From: Segetibacter sp.
GTDB lineage: Bacteria; Bacteroidota; Bacteroidia; Chitinophagales; Chitinophagaceae
Direction of reading: 5' to 3'
DNA: 64,000 nucleotides
Assembly (NCBI RefSeq): GCF_025963695.1
Contig: NZ_JAOQAH010000047.1
Coordinates: 81,396 to 145,395 of the forward strand
The translations under genes were made by a program, and so were the position numbers. The notes beneath the pieces were generated by a model. The model searched no databases. It saw only the letters and a list, made by a program, of their open reading frames with translations, and was not told the DNA's origin. Every line of letters starts with the position of its first letter. The first letter of the stretch is position 1. Positions 1 to 7,795 of this stretch are shown piece after piece.

Positions 1-443
1 TTGCACGTGGTAGTGGAGTGAATTGTGACATCAGAAAGATATATCCGTACGAGATCTACAAACAGTTGCAGTTTGATGAAATAATAGAGACAGCAGGAGA
101 TTCCTTTTCCCGTTATCTCGTTAGAATAAAGGAGATGAAAGAATCAATTAAGATCATAGAACAATTAATTGATGAAATACCAGAAGGGGATTACCAGGCA
201 AAAACAAAAGCCGTTATAAAATTGCCTAAAGGAGAATTTTATACCCGCGTAGAAACAGCAAGGGGTGAACTGGGAGTTTATATAGTAAGTGAAGGCGGCA
301 CAACACCTTATCGCATAAAGTTCAGGTCACCGGGCTTTTCAAATTTGTCAGCACTAGATCATATGGTAAGGGGAAGCAAGATTGGTGACCTAATGGCAAC
401 TATGGGCACGTTGGATTTGGTAATACCGGATATTGATAGGTGA
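1..443 (+). CDS. nuoD: NADH-quinone oxidoreductase subunit D, C-terminal part (cut by window edge)
   Basis: This is the C-terminal ~147 residues of the 49-kDa quinone-module subunit of complex I. The frame runs in from the left edge: codons from position 3 read A-R-G-S-G-V-N, matching the family's LRGSGV(N) segment, so the GTG at 18 is an internal valine and not a start. The tail (SPGFSNL..ALDHMVRG..IGDLMATMGTLDLVIPDIDR) is the usual NuoD ending, in which the terminal Asp-Arg lies near the quinone site. It is followed after 51 bp directly by nuoH, with no nuoE, F or G in between. The assignment is firm; the N-terminal two thirds lie outside the window. Confidence 0.95.
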   Translation, partial: ARGSGVNCDIRKIYPYEIYKQLQFDEIIETAGDSFSRYLVRIKEMKESIKIIEQLIDEIPEGDYQAKTKAVIKLPKGEFYTRVETARGELGVYIVSEGGTTPYRIKFRSPGFSNLSALDHMVRGSKIGDLMATMGTLDLVIPDIDR

Positions 444-448
444 GGGAA

Positions 449-490
449 ATTAGGGATTAGGAATATTTTGACTTTTGACTTTTTAATTTG
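449..490. repeat. Heptamer-phased spacer nuoD-nuoH
   Basis: The whole spacer divides into six 7-bp units in constant phase, including the near-duplicates attaggg/attagga and an exact tandem gactttt pair. It ends three bases before the nuoH ATG. It is the first of several period-7 spacers in this operon. Confidence 0.55.
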
Positions 491-494
491 AAAT

Positions 495-1571
495 ATGTTC
501 AGCTTACAAGGCATAACAAACGGAATTCAAAGCTTTCTTCATTCAAGATTTAGCGCTACCGGCGTCTTGATTATTGAAAGTCTCATTGTAATTCTATTGG
601 CTACTACCTTGTTTGCATTGCTGGGGTTAGTATTGGTATGGATGGAGAGAAAAGTAGCAGCGCAAATGCAGATTCGCCTCGGTCCAAACAGGGTAGGGCC
701 AATGGGAATTTTTCAAACGTCAGCCGATACACTGAAGCTGATTTTAAAAGAAGGATTAACACCGGATGGCGCGGACAAGTTTCTGTTCAACCTCGCACCG
801 TTTGTTGTTATGATTGTTGCTATGTTGCTGCTTGCACCAATTGCCTTTGCAAAGGGCTTCCAGGTCTGGGATATTAATATTGGAGTATTGTATGTGACGG
901 CAGTATCTTCTTTGTCAGTCATTGGAATTTTAATGGCAGGATGGGCAAGTAATAATAAATACTCTTTGTTGGGTGCAATGCGAAGTGGTGCTCAAATAGT
1001 GAGTTACGAACTATCAGCAGGACTGTCTATTCTAACCATTGTTGTATTAACAGGCAGCCTGCAGTTAGGCGATATCATTGAGGCGCAGAAAAACGGTTGG
1101 TGGTTGTTTAAAGGACACATACCGGTAATTATTGCGTTTGTAATTTTTATTATAGCAGCAACAGCTGAAACAAACAGGGCTCCATTTGATATGGCCGAAG
1201 CGGAGTCGGAGCTGACTGCAGGATTTCACACAGAGTATTCGGGAATGAAGTTCGCGCTGTTTTTTCTTGCTGAATACATCAATATATTTATTGTGTGTGC
1301 TATTGGGGCAACTCTTTTTCTCGGTGGATGGATGCCCCTGCACATTGGCAACTGGCAAGGCTTCAACCACCTCATGGATTACATCCCATCTTCCATCTGG
1401 TTCTTTGCCAAAACGTTCGCTTTAATTTTCCTGATCATGTGGTTTAGATGGACTTTTCCACGGTTAAGAATTGATCAATTGCTGAATTTGGAATGGAAAT
1501 ATCTGTTACCGATAAGTTTATTCAACTTGTTATTCGTAACTGTAATTGCAATATTGGGATGGCATTTTTGA
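495..1571 (+). CDS. nuoH: NADH-quinone oxidoreductase subunit H
   Basis: NuoH is the membrane subunit that joins the quinone module to the proton-pumping arm and forms part of the quinone chamber. The 358-residue length is normal. Visible signatures are the RLGPNRVGPMG motif at residues 61-71 and the acidic third-loop segment AETNRAPFDMAEAE at 225-238 with the following E/TEYSG stretch, both diagnostic. About eight hydrophobic helices are evident. The ATG at 495 fits the family N-terminus and lies in the run nuoD-H-(four-helix-bundle gene)-I-J-K-L. The stop codon overlaps the first unit of a GAGTTTW heptamer repeat. Confidence 0.97.
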   Translation: MFSLQGITNGIQSFLHSRFSATGVLIIESLIVILLATTLFALLGLVLVWMERKVAAQMQIRLGPNRVGPMGIFQTSADTLKLILKEGLTPDGADKFLFNLAPFVVMIVAMLLLAPIAFAKGFQVWDINIGVLYVTAVSSLSVIGILMAGWASNNKYSLLGAMRSGAQIVSYELSAGLSILTIVVLTGSLQLGDIIEAQKNGWWLFKGHIPVIIAFVIFIIAATAETNRAPFDMAEAESELTAGFHTEYSGMKFALFFLAEYINIFIVCAIGATLFLGGWMPLHIGNWQGFNHLMDYIPSSIWFFAKTFALIFLIMWFRWTFPRLRIDQLLNLEWKYLLPISLFNLLFVTVIAILGWHF

Positions 1572-1597
1572 GTTTTGAGTTTAAAGTGTTGAGTTTA
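1570..1597. repeat. GAGTTTW heptamer repeat downstream of nuoH
   Basis: Four in-phase 7-bp units: gagtttt, gagttta, aagtgtt, gagttta. Positions 1572-1584 (GTTTTGAGTTTAA) are the exact reverse complement of 2038-2050 and of 2052-2064 on the far side of the next gene, so the inserted four-helix-bundle gene is bracketed by a 13-bp inverted repeat. Confidence 0.6.
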
Positions 1598-1616
1598 GCG
1601 GAAAAAAAACATTGTT

Positions 1617-2027
1617 ATGGCTACGATAACGAAATTCGAAGATATAGAGGGGTGGCAAAAGGCAAGATTGCTTGCAAAGGAAATATTTATATTTTCAAAC
1701 GAAACAGCCTTAAACAAAGACTTCAGATTTAGATATCAAATAAATGCGGCGGGAGGTTCTATAATGGATAATATAGCTGAAGGATTTCAAAGAGGTGGAA
1801 GATTAGAGTTTATTAATTTTTTGACAATAGCAAAAGGTTCTTGTGCGGAAGTAAGATCTCAATTGTACCGAGTATTTGACAGAAAATATATTACTGCAGA
1901 TAAATTTAGTGAACTATTGAAATTAGCAGAGGATATAGGAAGCATGTTAGGAAGCTGGATCGAATATTTAAATCAATCTGAACTCAAAGGAACAAAGTTT
2001 AAAAATCGAGTGGCTATAACTCCTTAA
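1617..2027 (+). CDS. Four-helix-bundle protein of the 23S rRNA intervening-sequence (S23) family
   Basis: A 136-residue helical protein. The pattern (KFEDIEGWQKARLLAKEIF, then a Y-Q-I/A-A-x-S-I-x-x-N-I-A-E-G-F core and a C-terminal helix with LL.LAEDIG) matches the S23/'four helix bundle protein' family, first known from intervening sequences in 23S rRNA and related to the Avd accessory protein of diversity-generating retroelements. Free-standing copies are frequent in Bacteroidota and their function is not established. No reverse transcriptase, template repeat or rRNA is nearby. It sits between nuoH and nuoI on the same strand, bracketed by inverted heptamer repeats, and looks like an insertion that left the operon transcribable. 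Confidence 0.85.
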   Translation: MATITKFEDIEGWQKARLLAKEIFIFSNETALNKDFRFRYQINAAGGSIMDNIAEGFQRGGRLEFINFLTIAKGSCAEVRSQLYRVFDRKYITADKFSELLKLAEDIGSMLGSWIEYLNQSELKGTKFKNRVAITP

Positions 2028-2035
2028 ACAGGCTA

Positions 2036-2070
2036 CCTTAAACTCAAAACCTTAAACTCAAAACTTGCAG
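2036..2070. repeat. CCTTAAA/CTCAAAA heptamer repeat upstream of nuoI
   Basis: Five 7-bp units in phase with a 14-bp super-period (ccttaaa, ctcaaaa, ccttaaa, ctcaaaa, cttgcag). Two TTAAACTCAAAAC copies are inverted relative to 1572-1584. The last base is the G of the nuoI GTG start. Confidence 0.6.
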
Positions 2071-2546
2071 TGTTTTTAAAAGATTACATATCCGACATCT
2101 ATCACGCAACGAAGTCTCTTCTTACAGGCATGAAGAGAACAGGTTATTATTTTGTTCATCCGAAAGAAATAATAACCGAACAATATCCTGATAACAGGGA
2201 AACATTAAAAATGGCTGACCGGTTCAGGGGAGAAGTGATCATGCCTCATGATGCAAATAATGAACATGCTTGCACCGGGTGCACTGCTTGTGAATTAGCC
2301 TGTCCAAACGCAACTATAAAAATTATTACAAAATTTGACGTAACACCTGAGGGTAAAAAGAAAAAGGCGCTTGACACATTTGTTTATCATCTTGAGCTCT
2401 GCACGATGTGCAACTTGTGTGTAGAGGCTTGTCCTACTGATGCTATAAAAATGGGCCAAAACTTTGAGCACAGCGTATACGACAGAAGTATGCTGCTTAA
2501 GAAGTTGAACAAGCCGGGATCTAAAATAAGGGAAGGGGTTGAGTAG
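2070..2546 (+). CDS. nuoI: NADH-quinone oxidoreductase subunit I (2x[4Fe-4S])
   Basis: This TYKY-type iron-sulphur subunit passes electrons to cluster N2 near the quinone site. Two complete [4Fe-4S] motifs are visible: CTGCTACELACP with Cys 68, 71, 74, 78 and CTMCNLCVEACP with Cys 111, 114, 117, 121. The length of 158 residues is ordinary. The best start is a GTG at 2070; no ATG precedes the conserved N-terminus (FLKDYISDIYHATKSLLTGM). The start codon directly abuts a heptamer repeat. The gene is separated from nuoH by the inserted S23-type gene and is followed by a long heptamer array before nuoJ. Confidence 0.96.
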   Translation: MFLKDYISDIYHATKSLLTGMKRTGYYFVHPKEIITEQYPDNRETLKMADRFRGEVIMPHDANNEHACTGCTACELACPNATIKIITKFDVTPEGKKKKALDTFVYHLELCTMCNLCVEACPTDAIKMGQNFEHSVYDRSMLLKKLNKPGSKIREGVE

Positions 2547-2552
2547 GCTTTT

Positions 2553-2678
2553 GGGAGTGGTAAGTGATAAGTTGTAAGTGGTAAGTGATAAGTTGTAAGT
2601 GATAAGTGGTAAGTGATAAGTGGTAAGTGATAAGTGATAAGTGGTAAGTGATAAGTGATAAGTAGGGAGTTGTAAGTA
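2553..2678. repeat. 18-unit RTAAGTK heptamer array between nuoI and nuoJ
   Basis: 126 bp divide into 18 consecutive heptamers without one insertion or deletion. Nearly all are variants of gtaagtg, ataagtg, gtaagtt and ataagtt; two are gggagtg/gggagtt. It fills most of the 186-bp gap between nuoI and nuoJ. The unit is too short, and has no spacers, for a CRISPR. Confidence 0.9.
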
Positions 2679-2732
2679 ATACTGGTGTCTTTACAGAGAG
2701 TTGTTTTTGCCTTTTTTAGTTAAACCAAATAA

Positions 2733-3353
2733 ATGACTGCATCACAAATCATATTCTACACCATTTCAGCTTTCATTTTAGGCAGCGGATTGTTGTCAGT
2801 AACATCAACAAAAATTTTTCGGTCAGCTATCTGGTTATTGTTTTCATTAGTTGGTATCGCCGGCCTGTATTTCTGGATGCAGGTTGAATTTGTTGCTGCA
2901 GTACAAATAATCGTGTACGTAGGTGGTATCGTAGTTCTTATCATTTTCTCTATTTTTCTTACGCAAGAATCTGGTAAAGAAATGCCTAAACCTTCTATGA
3001 GAAAAACCATCTTCTCTGTTCTGGCGGCTCTTTTTGGGTTTGCCTTTACCTACAACCTCATTGATGAATATGGGTTTCCTATTGGCAATGCAAAACCCTT
3101 TAACGTGGCAGTTAGTGATATTGGCACTCAAATGCTTAGCACTACAGATTTTGGCTATATACTGCCCTTTGAAGTAGTCAGTATGTTGCTGCTCGCTTCT
3201 ATGATTGGTTGTATAGTAATTGCAATGAAAACGCCCGAACATGAACCTGGCGAACCAAAGGAAGTTATGCTAGATAATAACGAAGATGCACCAGCACCGA
3301 CAGTAGTAATCATTCCATCTGTTCCGGAACCATTAATAATTGCGGAGGTATAA
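2733..3353 (+). CDS. nuoJ: NADH-quinone oxidoreductase subunit J
   Basis: A five-helix membrane subunit of the proton-pumping arm. The N-terminal part (IIFYTISAFILGSGLL..T.IFRSAIWLLFSLVGIAGLYF) and the LEFVAAVQIIVYVGGIVVLIIF-like segment are typical of NuoJ. The 206-residue length includes a hydrophilic, Pro/Glu-rich C-terminal tail of about 35 residues, common in Bacteroidota NuoJ. It starts at ATG 2733 after the heptamer array. Its last codons contain GGAGGT (3343-3348), which serves as a Shine-Dalgarno-like site for nuoK starting one base after its stop, suggesting translational coupling. Confidence 0.93.
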   Translation: MTASQIIFYTISAFILGSGLLSVTSTKIFRSAIWLLFSLVGIAGLYFWMQVEFVAAVQIIVYVGGIVVLIIFSIFLTQESGKEMPKPSMRKTIFSVLAALFGFAFTYNLIDEYGFPIGNAKPFNVAVSDIGTQMLSTTDFGYILPFEVVSMLLLASMIGCIVIAMKTPEHEPGEPKEVMLDNNEDAPAPTVVIIPSVPEPLIIAEV

Positions 3354-3354
3354 A

Positions 3355-3669
3355 ATGAACGAAGTTCCATTAACCCATATTCTTTTTGTAAGCACGGCTT
3401 TATTCTTCATTGGAATGTATGGGCTTTTTACCCGGAGAAATCTGATTACCATGTTAATGTCAATAGAGCTATTGCTCAACAGCGTTAACATCAACTTTGT
3501 TGCTTTTAATAAGTATTTGTACCCTGATAAATTAGACGGTGTCTTCTTTGCCATTTTCATTATTACAATCGCTGCCGCGGAAGCTGCAGTTGCCATTGCT
3601 ATTGTCATCAACTTGTACAGAAGCCATAAATCTATTGATGTAGAGGACGCAGCGGAACTAAAGTTTTAA
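3355..3669 (+). CDS. nuoK: NADH-quinone oxidoreductase subunit K
   Basis: A small antiporter-like subunit of the membrane arm, 104 residues with three hydrophobic helices. Diagnostic segments are FFIGMYGLFTRRNLITMLMSIELLLNSVN, with the conserved membrane glutamate in SIELLLN, and the third helix ITIAAAEAAVAIAIV with the second conserved Glu. The frame is open from a TTG at 3340, but the ATG at 3355 preceded by GGAGGT at 3343-3348 is the likely start. It is tightly coupled to nuoJ. It is followed by a GC-rich hairpin before nuoL. Confidence 0.95.
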   Translation: MNEVPLTHILFVSTALFFIGMYGLFTRRNLITMLMSIELLLNSVNINFVAFNKYLYPDKLDGVFFAIFIITIAAAEAAVAIAIVINLYRSHKSIDVEDAAELKF

Positions 3670-3680
3670 ACCCCCCTCTA

Positions 3681-3700
3681 GCTCCCCCTGAAGGGGGAGC
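3681..3700. repeat. Palindromic hairpin between nuoK and nuoL
   Basis: GCTCCCCC-TGAA-GGGGGAGC is a perfect 8-bp stem with a four-base loop, preceded by a C-rich run (3671-3676). It has no T-run, so it is not a convincing terminator. Similar C-rich palindromes are common between Bacteroidota genes, and it could act as an mRNA-stability hairpin inside the operon. Confidence 0.6.
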
Positions 3701-3718
3701 ACTGGAAAAACCACTGAT

Positions 3719-5653
3719 ATGAATTATTTTATACTTATACCTTTACTGCCTTTTGCAACTTTTGTTGTGCTTGGGCTATTTGGAAGAAGATATTTTAAAA
3801 CATCTTCAGGTATCATCGCGACCACCTCATTGCTTGCTTCCACAGTTCTTTCAATAGTGATTGCCTATAATTATTTCTTTCTAGACGGTAAGGTGAATGG
3901 GAGCTATCATAAGATTATCGCCTTTCAATATAATTGGCTTCAATTCTCACCCGGCCTTTCTATCGATATGGGTATCATTCTCGATCCTATTTCTGTAATG
4001 ATGGTCGTTATTGTCACGTTCATTTCGTTAATGGTGCACGTTTTTAGTTTGGGTTATATGAGGGGTGAAACGCGGTTTGCGACATACTATGCCTTTCTTT
4101 CATTGTTTACTTTTTCAATGCTTGGGTTGGTTCTTTCTTCAAATATTTTCCAGGTCTATATTTTTTGGGAGTTGGTGGGAGTTTCGTCTTATCTGCTAAT
4201 AGGATTTTATTATGATAAACCTTCAGCAGTAGCTGCTTCCAAAAAAGCTTTTATCGTTACACGTTTTGCTGACTTCGGTTTCCTGATAGGTATTTTGATT
4301 ATTGGATTTTATGGCGGCACCCTGGATATCCCCACTCTTATCAAACGATTAACTTCCACGCAGTCTACCGAATTTATAAGTATTTCAACAGCTTCTTTTT
4401 TAGGCATATCAGCCCTTACGTGGGGACTAACATTGGTGTTTATTGGCGGCGCAGGTAAGTCGGCTATGTTTCCTTTGCACGTATGGCTACCAGATGCAAT
4501 GGAAGGCCCAACGCCTGTCTCTGCGTTAATTCACGCAGCTACGATGGTCGTCGCAGGAGTATATTTAGTCGCCCGGTTGTTCCCGATATTTTCAATGGAC
4601 GCCGCTGTCCTACATATTGTAACCTGGATAGGTGCGTCCTCCGCTTTGATTGCTGCGGTCATCGCCTGTACTCAAACCGATATTAAAAGGGTGCTCGCTT
4701 ATTCTACCATGTCACAGATTGGTTATATGATGTTTGCTCTGGGGATAGCCAGAAATGAGGGAGAAAGCAGTGTTGGTTATACTGCTTCGATGTTTCATTT
4801 GTTTACCCATGCTTTTTTTAAATCACTATTATTTCTTTGCGCCGGTGCTGTTATACATTTAGTGCATAGTAATGATATGAAAGATATGGGTGGTCTAAGA
4901 AAAAGGATGCCTTTAACCCATTTATCGTTTTTAATTGCTTGCCTGGCAATTGCGGGTATTCCACCTTTTGCAGGATTTTTTAGCAAAGAAGAAATTTTGT
5001 TGGCAGCCTTTCAAACCAATAAAATCATTTATTTCATTGCGCTGTTTACTGCAGCACTTACAGCCTTTTATATGTTTCGGTTATATTTTTCTATTTTCTG
5101 GAATAAGACCTCGGCAACCGTGAAAGATGCTGAAGTCGAACATCATCATGAAGGAACAATTTCAATGAAGCTGCCTTTAATAATATTATCGTTGTGTACC
5201 ATTGTTGCCGGGTTTGTTCCTTTCTCGAAATTTGTTACAGCAGATGGAGCTCCTCTTGAAACGCATCTCAACGTTTTGTTTTCAATTGCGCCAGTTGCCT
5301 TATCTGTTCTTGCCATTTTAATTGCAGCAAGTCTTTATAAAAATCAGAACGAAAGACCTGCAAAGATTGCTACTTCGTTAGGGGGTTTTTATAAGGTGGT
5401 AACAAGAAAGCTTTATATAGATGAAGTTTATTTGTTCATGACTAAGAAAGTCATTTTCAACTTCGTGGGTAGACCTGCTGCATGGATTGATCGAAACATT
5501 ATAGACGGATGCGTTAATGGATTAGCCTATGTTACAGCAACAACGTCTAATGCTATAAAAGTTGTGCAGTCAGGTAGGATACAGAATTACACTTTATACT
5601 TTTTTGGAGGCATTGCAGGGTTAGCAATCATATTTGTTTATTGGTGGAAATGA
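3719..5653 (+). CDS. nuoL: NADH-quinone oxidoreductase subunit L
   Basis: The distal Mrp-antiporter-like proton-pumping subunit, 644 residues and about 16 helices. Recognisable are FWELVGVSSYLLIG with the conserved Glu151, GGAGKSAMFPLHVWLPDAMEGPTPVSALIHAATMV at about 243-277 including Lys247, and the long amphipathic C-terminal segment ending in a last hydrophobic helix. The start at ATG 3719 gives the standard N-terminus. It belongs to the nuo operon; the downstream neighbour nuoM is separated by an inserted transposase gene and its REP-like flanks. Confidence 0.96.
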   Translation: MNYFILIPLLPFATFVVLGLFGRRYFKTSSGIIATTSLLASTVLSIVIAYNYFFLDGKVNGSYHKIIAFQYNWLQFSPGLSIDMGIILDPISVMMVVIVTFISLMVHVFSLGYMRGETRFATYYAFLSLFTFSMLGLVLSSNIFQVYIFWELVGVSSYLLIGFYYDKPSAVAASKKAFIVTRFADFGFLIGILIIGFYGGTLDIPTLIKRLTSTQSTEFISISTASFLGISALTWGLTLVFIGGAGKSAMFPLHVWLPDAMEGPTPVSALIHAATMVVAGVYLVARLFPIFSMDAAVLHIVTWIGASSALIAAVIACTQTDIKRVLAYSTMSQIGYMMFALGIARNEGESSVGYTASMFHLFTHAFFKSLLFLCAGAVIHLVHSNDMKDMGGLRKRMPLTHLSFLIACLAIAGIPPFAGFFSKEEILLAAFQTNKIIYFIALFTAALTAFYMFRLYFSIFWNKTSATVKDAEVEHHHEGTISMKLPLIILSLCTIVAGFVPFSKFVTADGAPLETHLNVLFSIAPVALSVLAILIAASLYKNQNERPAKIATSLGGFYKVVTRKLYIDEVYLFMTKKVIFNFVGRPAAWIDRNIIDGCVNGLAYVTATTSNAIKVVQSGRIQNYTLYFFGGIAGLAIIFVYWWK

Positions 5654-5669
5654 TAAATAAAGGCTACAA

Positions 5670-5695
5670 GCCCAATAGGGGCATAATATCAGTAG
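5670..5695 (+). repeat. REP-like element upstream of the transposase (copy 1)
   Basis: An imperfect GC hairpin (GCCC-AATAG-GGGC) is followed by ATAATATCAGTAG. The same tail follows a different hairpin, on the opposite strand, at 6275-6300 beyond the transposase gene. The two copies therefore face each other around it. Confidence 0.65.
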
Positions 5696-5723
5696 TGAAA
5701 AAAACAGAAAACAAATTTAGAAA

Positions 5724-5744
5724 GCTCCATAGGAGCGAAACATA
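5724..5744 (+). repeat. REP-like element upstream of the transposase (copy 2)
   Basis: GCTCC-ATA-GGAGC hairpin followed by GAAACATA. The inverted counterpart AAATATTTCGCTCCTACAGT lies at 6221-6240 just after the transposase stop (reverse complement GGAGCGAAATATTT). Confidence 0.6.
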
Positions 5745-5758
5745 AAATGAATACATAA

Positions 5759-6220
5759 ATGCCCAACACCTATTCACAGATATACATTCAGATAGTATTT
5801 GCAGTGAAAGGAAGGCAGAACTTTATAAAAGGATCATTTAGAGACGAAATACAAAAATATATGTCGGGAATTGTTACAAACAAAAAACAAAAATTGTATG
5901 CTATTTATTGCATGCCTGATCATACCCATCTTTTAGCAAGCATAAAGCCCGACATATGCATTTCTGATCTGGTAAGAGATGTAAAAGCAAACACTACTTC
6001 ATTCATAAAAGAAAAAAAAATTTTGAATGAGGTCTTTAGCTGGCAGGAAGGCTTTGGTGCCTTTAGTTATTCTAAGTCCCAATCGAAACAAGTGGTGAAC
6101 TATATTTTGAATCAGGCTATGCATCATGAAAAAAGAAGTTTTGAAGAAGAATATCTTGAATTTTTGAGGAGGTATAAGGTAGGATACGACGAAAAATATT
6201 TGTTAGAATTTTATGATTAG
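5759..6220 (+). CDS. REP-associated tyrosine transposase (IS200/IS605-like Y1 HUH nuclease)
   Basis: A 153-residue single-domain Y1 transposase (TnpA_REP/RAYT type) that would nick and rejoin single-stranded DNA at hairpin ends. The HUH motif is HTH in MPDHTHLL at about residues 58-65, and the catalytic tyrosine is in VVNYILNQAMHHEK near residue 123. The N-terminus (YSQIYIQIVFAVKGRQNFI) is typical. It lies between nuoL and nuoM on the operon strand and is bracketed by inverted REP-like hairpins. There is no TnpB partner. All visible motifs are intact, so it may be functional. Confidence 0.92.
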   Translation: MPNTYSQIYIQIVFAVKGRQNFIKGSFRDEIQKYMSGIVTNKKQKLYAIYCMPDHTHLLASIKPDICISDLVRDVKANTTSFIKEKKILNEVFSWQEGFGAFSYSKSQSKQVVNYILNQAMHHEKRSFEEEYLEFLRRYKVGYDEKYLLEFYD

Positions 6221-6300
6221 AAATATTTCGCTCCTACAGTAGCTATATGTTTGGTGCAATGATCATTCCTTCTGCTACTGATATAATGTGCCGCCGGCAC
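6221..6300 (-). repeat. Inverted REP-like elements downstream of the transposase
   Basis: Two elements mirror those upstream. Positions 6221-6240 carry the TTTCGCTCCT motif, the reverse of the AGGAGCGAAA unit at 5731-5740. Positions 6275-6300 read, on the minus strand, a perfect GTGCC-GGC-GGCAC hairpin followed by ATTATATCAGTAG. The second element supplies a spurious upstream ATG (6288) to the nuoM frame. Confidence 0.65.
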
Positions 6301-6314
6301 TAAAAGAATACACT

Positions 6315-7793
6315 ATGAATTTATCGTTGTTGATTATTATCCCGCTACTTACTGCCATTGGTATCCTATTTTGCAATCGATCCCAACAGGTAAAAACCAT
6401 TTCTCTCTTCGGCGCCATTGTGCAACTGGTGTTGTCTCTTTTCTTATTATTTCAATATTCGCAACTTCATATAATCGGTTCTGCTGACATGATGTTTCAG
6501 TCCAGCTATAGTTGGTTCAAACCTCTCCATATTAATTATCATGTTGGTGTAGATGGAATTTCTATTGCGATGATCTTACTTACTGCTTGCATTGTAATAG
6601 CCGGGGTGCTGGTCTCATGGACAACGGAAAAGCTAAGCAAAGAGTATTTTTTTTTATTAATGCTATTAAGCGTAGGGGCTTACGGGTTTTTTATTTCGCT
6701 TGATTTATTTACCCTTTTCTTTTTTCTGGAAGTTGCTGTGATACCAAAGTATCTGTTGATAGGCATTTGGGGAAGTGGTAAGAAAGAATATAGTGCCATG
6801 AAACTTGCCTTAATGCTAATGGGCGGATCTGCTTTAGTGTTTGTCGGAATAGCGGGCATATATTGGAACACCGGCACTTTTGATATTTTGCAAATTGCGC
6901 AAACGCCCCTTCCAATTGATATTCAAAAAATCTTTTTTCCTTTTGCTTTTATCGGCTTTGGAGTTTTTACGGCGTTGTTTCCGTTTCATACCTGGGTTCC
7001 TGACGGGCACTCATCAGCACCGACTGCTGCTTCTATGTTTCTTGCAGGTATATCTATGAAACTTGGCGGCTATGGATGTCTGCGTGTTGCTACTTATTTG
7101 ATGCCTGATGCAGCGCATGCTTACTCCTGGATTATTATTCTACTGGCTACTATTGCCATTATATATGGAGCCTTTGCTACTATGATGCAAACAGATCTGA
7201 AGTACATCAACGCGTATTCGTCTGTCAGCCATTGCGGCTTTGTTTTGCTGGGTATTGGCATGCTTACAAAAACCTCTATCAATGGCGCGGTACTTCAAAT
7301 GGTTTCCCACGGGTTGATGACAGCCCTTTTCTTTGCCACTATTGGTATGATTTATAGCAGAACACATACGCGGTTAGTTGCACAATTAGGTGGCCTGTTA
7401 AAGGTTACCCCTTTTATTTCTACCGTGTTTGTAATTGCCGGTTTATGTTCGTTAGGACTGCCCGGACTAAGTGGATTTGTGGCAGAAATGACTGTGTTTA
7501 TGGGTTCGTGGCAAAACCCTGATAAGTGGTACAGGTTAGCTACCATACTTGCTTGCGCTTCCATTGTGGTAACAGCAGTATACATACTACGCGCAACAGG
7601 AAAAACGATTATGGGGCCGATACGCAGCACCCACGAAACATTAAACGATGCTCAATGGAATGAAAGACTAGCTGCCGGTATTTTAATTACCGGGATTGTA
7701 ATAATTGGCATGGCACCTTTTCTTATTAACGAACTAATAGGGCCAGGAACAGATGAAATTATGACGAAGGTGCTTGGTACCGTAAATCCGTAA
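6315..7793 (+). CDS. nuoM: NADH-quinone oxidoreductase subunit M
   Basis: The second antiporter-like proton-pumping subunit, about 492 residues and 14 helices. Motifs include FFFLEVAVIPKYLLIG with the conserved helix-5 Glu, the ALFPFHTWVPDGHSSAPTAASMFLAGISMKLGGYG segment with conserved Lys, and SHGLMTALFFATIGMIY. The frame is open from ATG 6288, but those nine extra codons lie in the REP-like hairpin, so ATG 6315 (MNLSLLIII) is the likely native start. The transposase insertion separates it from nuoL without breaking either gene. Confidence 0.96.
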   Translation: MNLSLLIIIPLLTAIGILFCNRSQQVKTISLFGAIVQLVLSLFLLFQYSQLHIIGSADMMFQSSYSWFKPLHINYHVGVDGISIAMILLTACIVIAGVLVSWTTEKLSKEYFFLLMLLSVGAYGFFISLDLFTLFFFLEVAVIPKYLLIGIWGSGKKEYSAMKLALMLMGGSALVFVGIAGIYWNTGTFDILQIAQTPLPIDIQKIFFPFAFIGFGVFTALFPFHTWVPDGHSSAPTAASMFLAGISMKLGGYGCLRVATYLMPDAAHAYSWIIILLATIAIIYGAFATMMQTDLKYINAYSSVSHCGFVLLGIGMLTKTSINGAVLQMVSHGLMTALFFATIGMIYSRTHTRLVAQLGGLLKVTPFISTVFVIAGLCSLGLPGLSGFVAEMTVFMGSWQNPDKWYRLATILACASIVVTAVYILRATGKTIMGPIRSTHETLNDAQWNERLAAGILITGIVIIGMAPFLINELIGPGTDEIMTKVLGTVNP

Positions 7794-7795
7794 AA

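Noticed and set aside
1617..2027. Diversity-generating retroelement accessory (Avd)
   Set aside because: No reverse transcriptase, template/variable repeat pair or target gene is present nearby.
2553..2678. CRISPR array
   Set aside because: The repeat unit is 7 bp and directly tandem, with no spacers and no cas genes in the window.
6288..6314. Upstream ATG start for nuoM
   Set aside because: The nine extra codons lie in the REP-like hairpin; ATG 6315 fits the family N-terminus.
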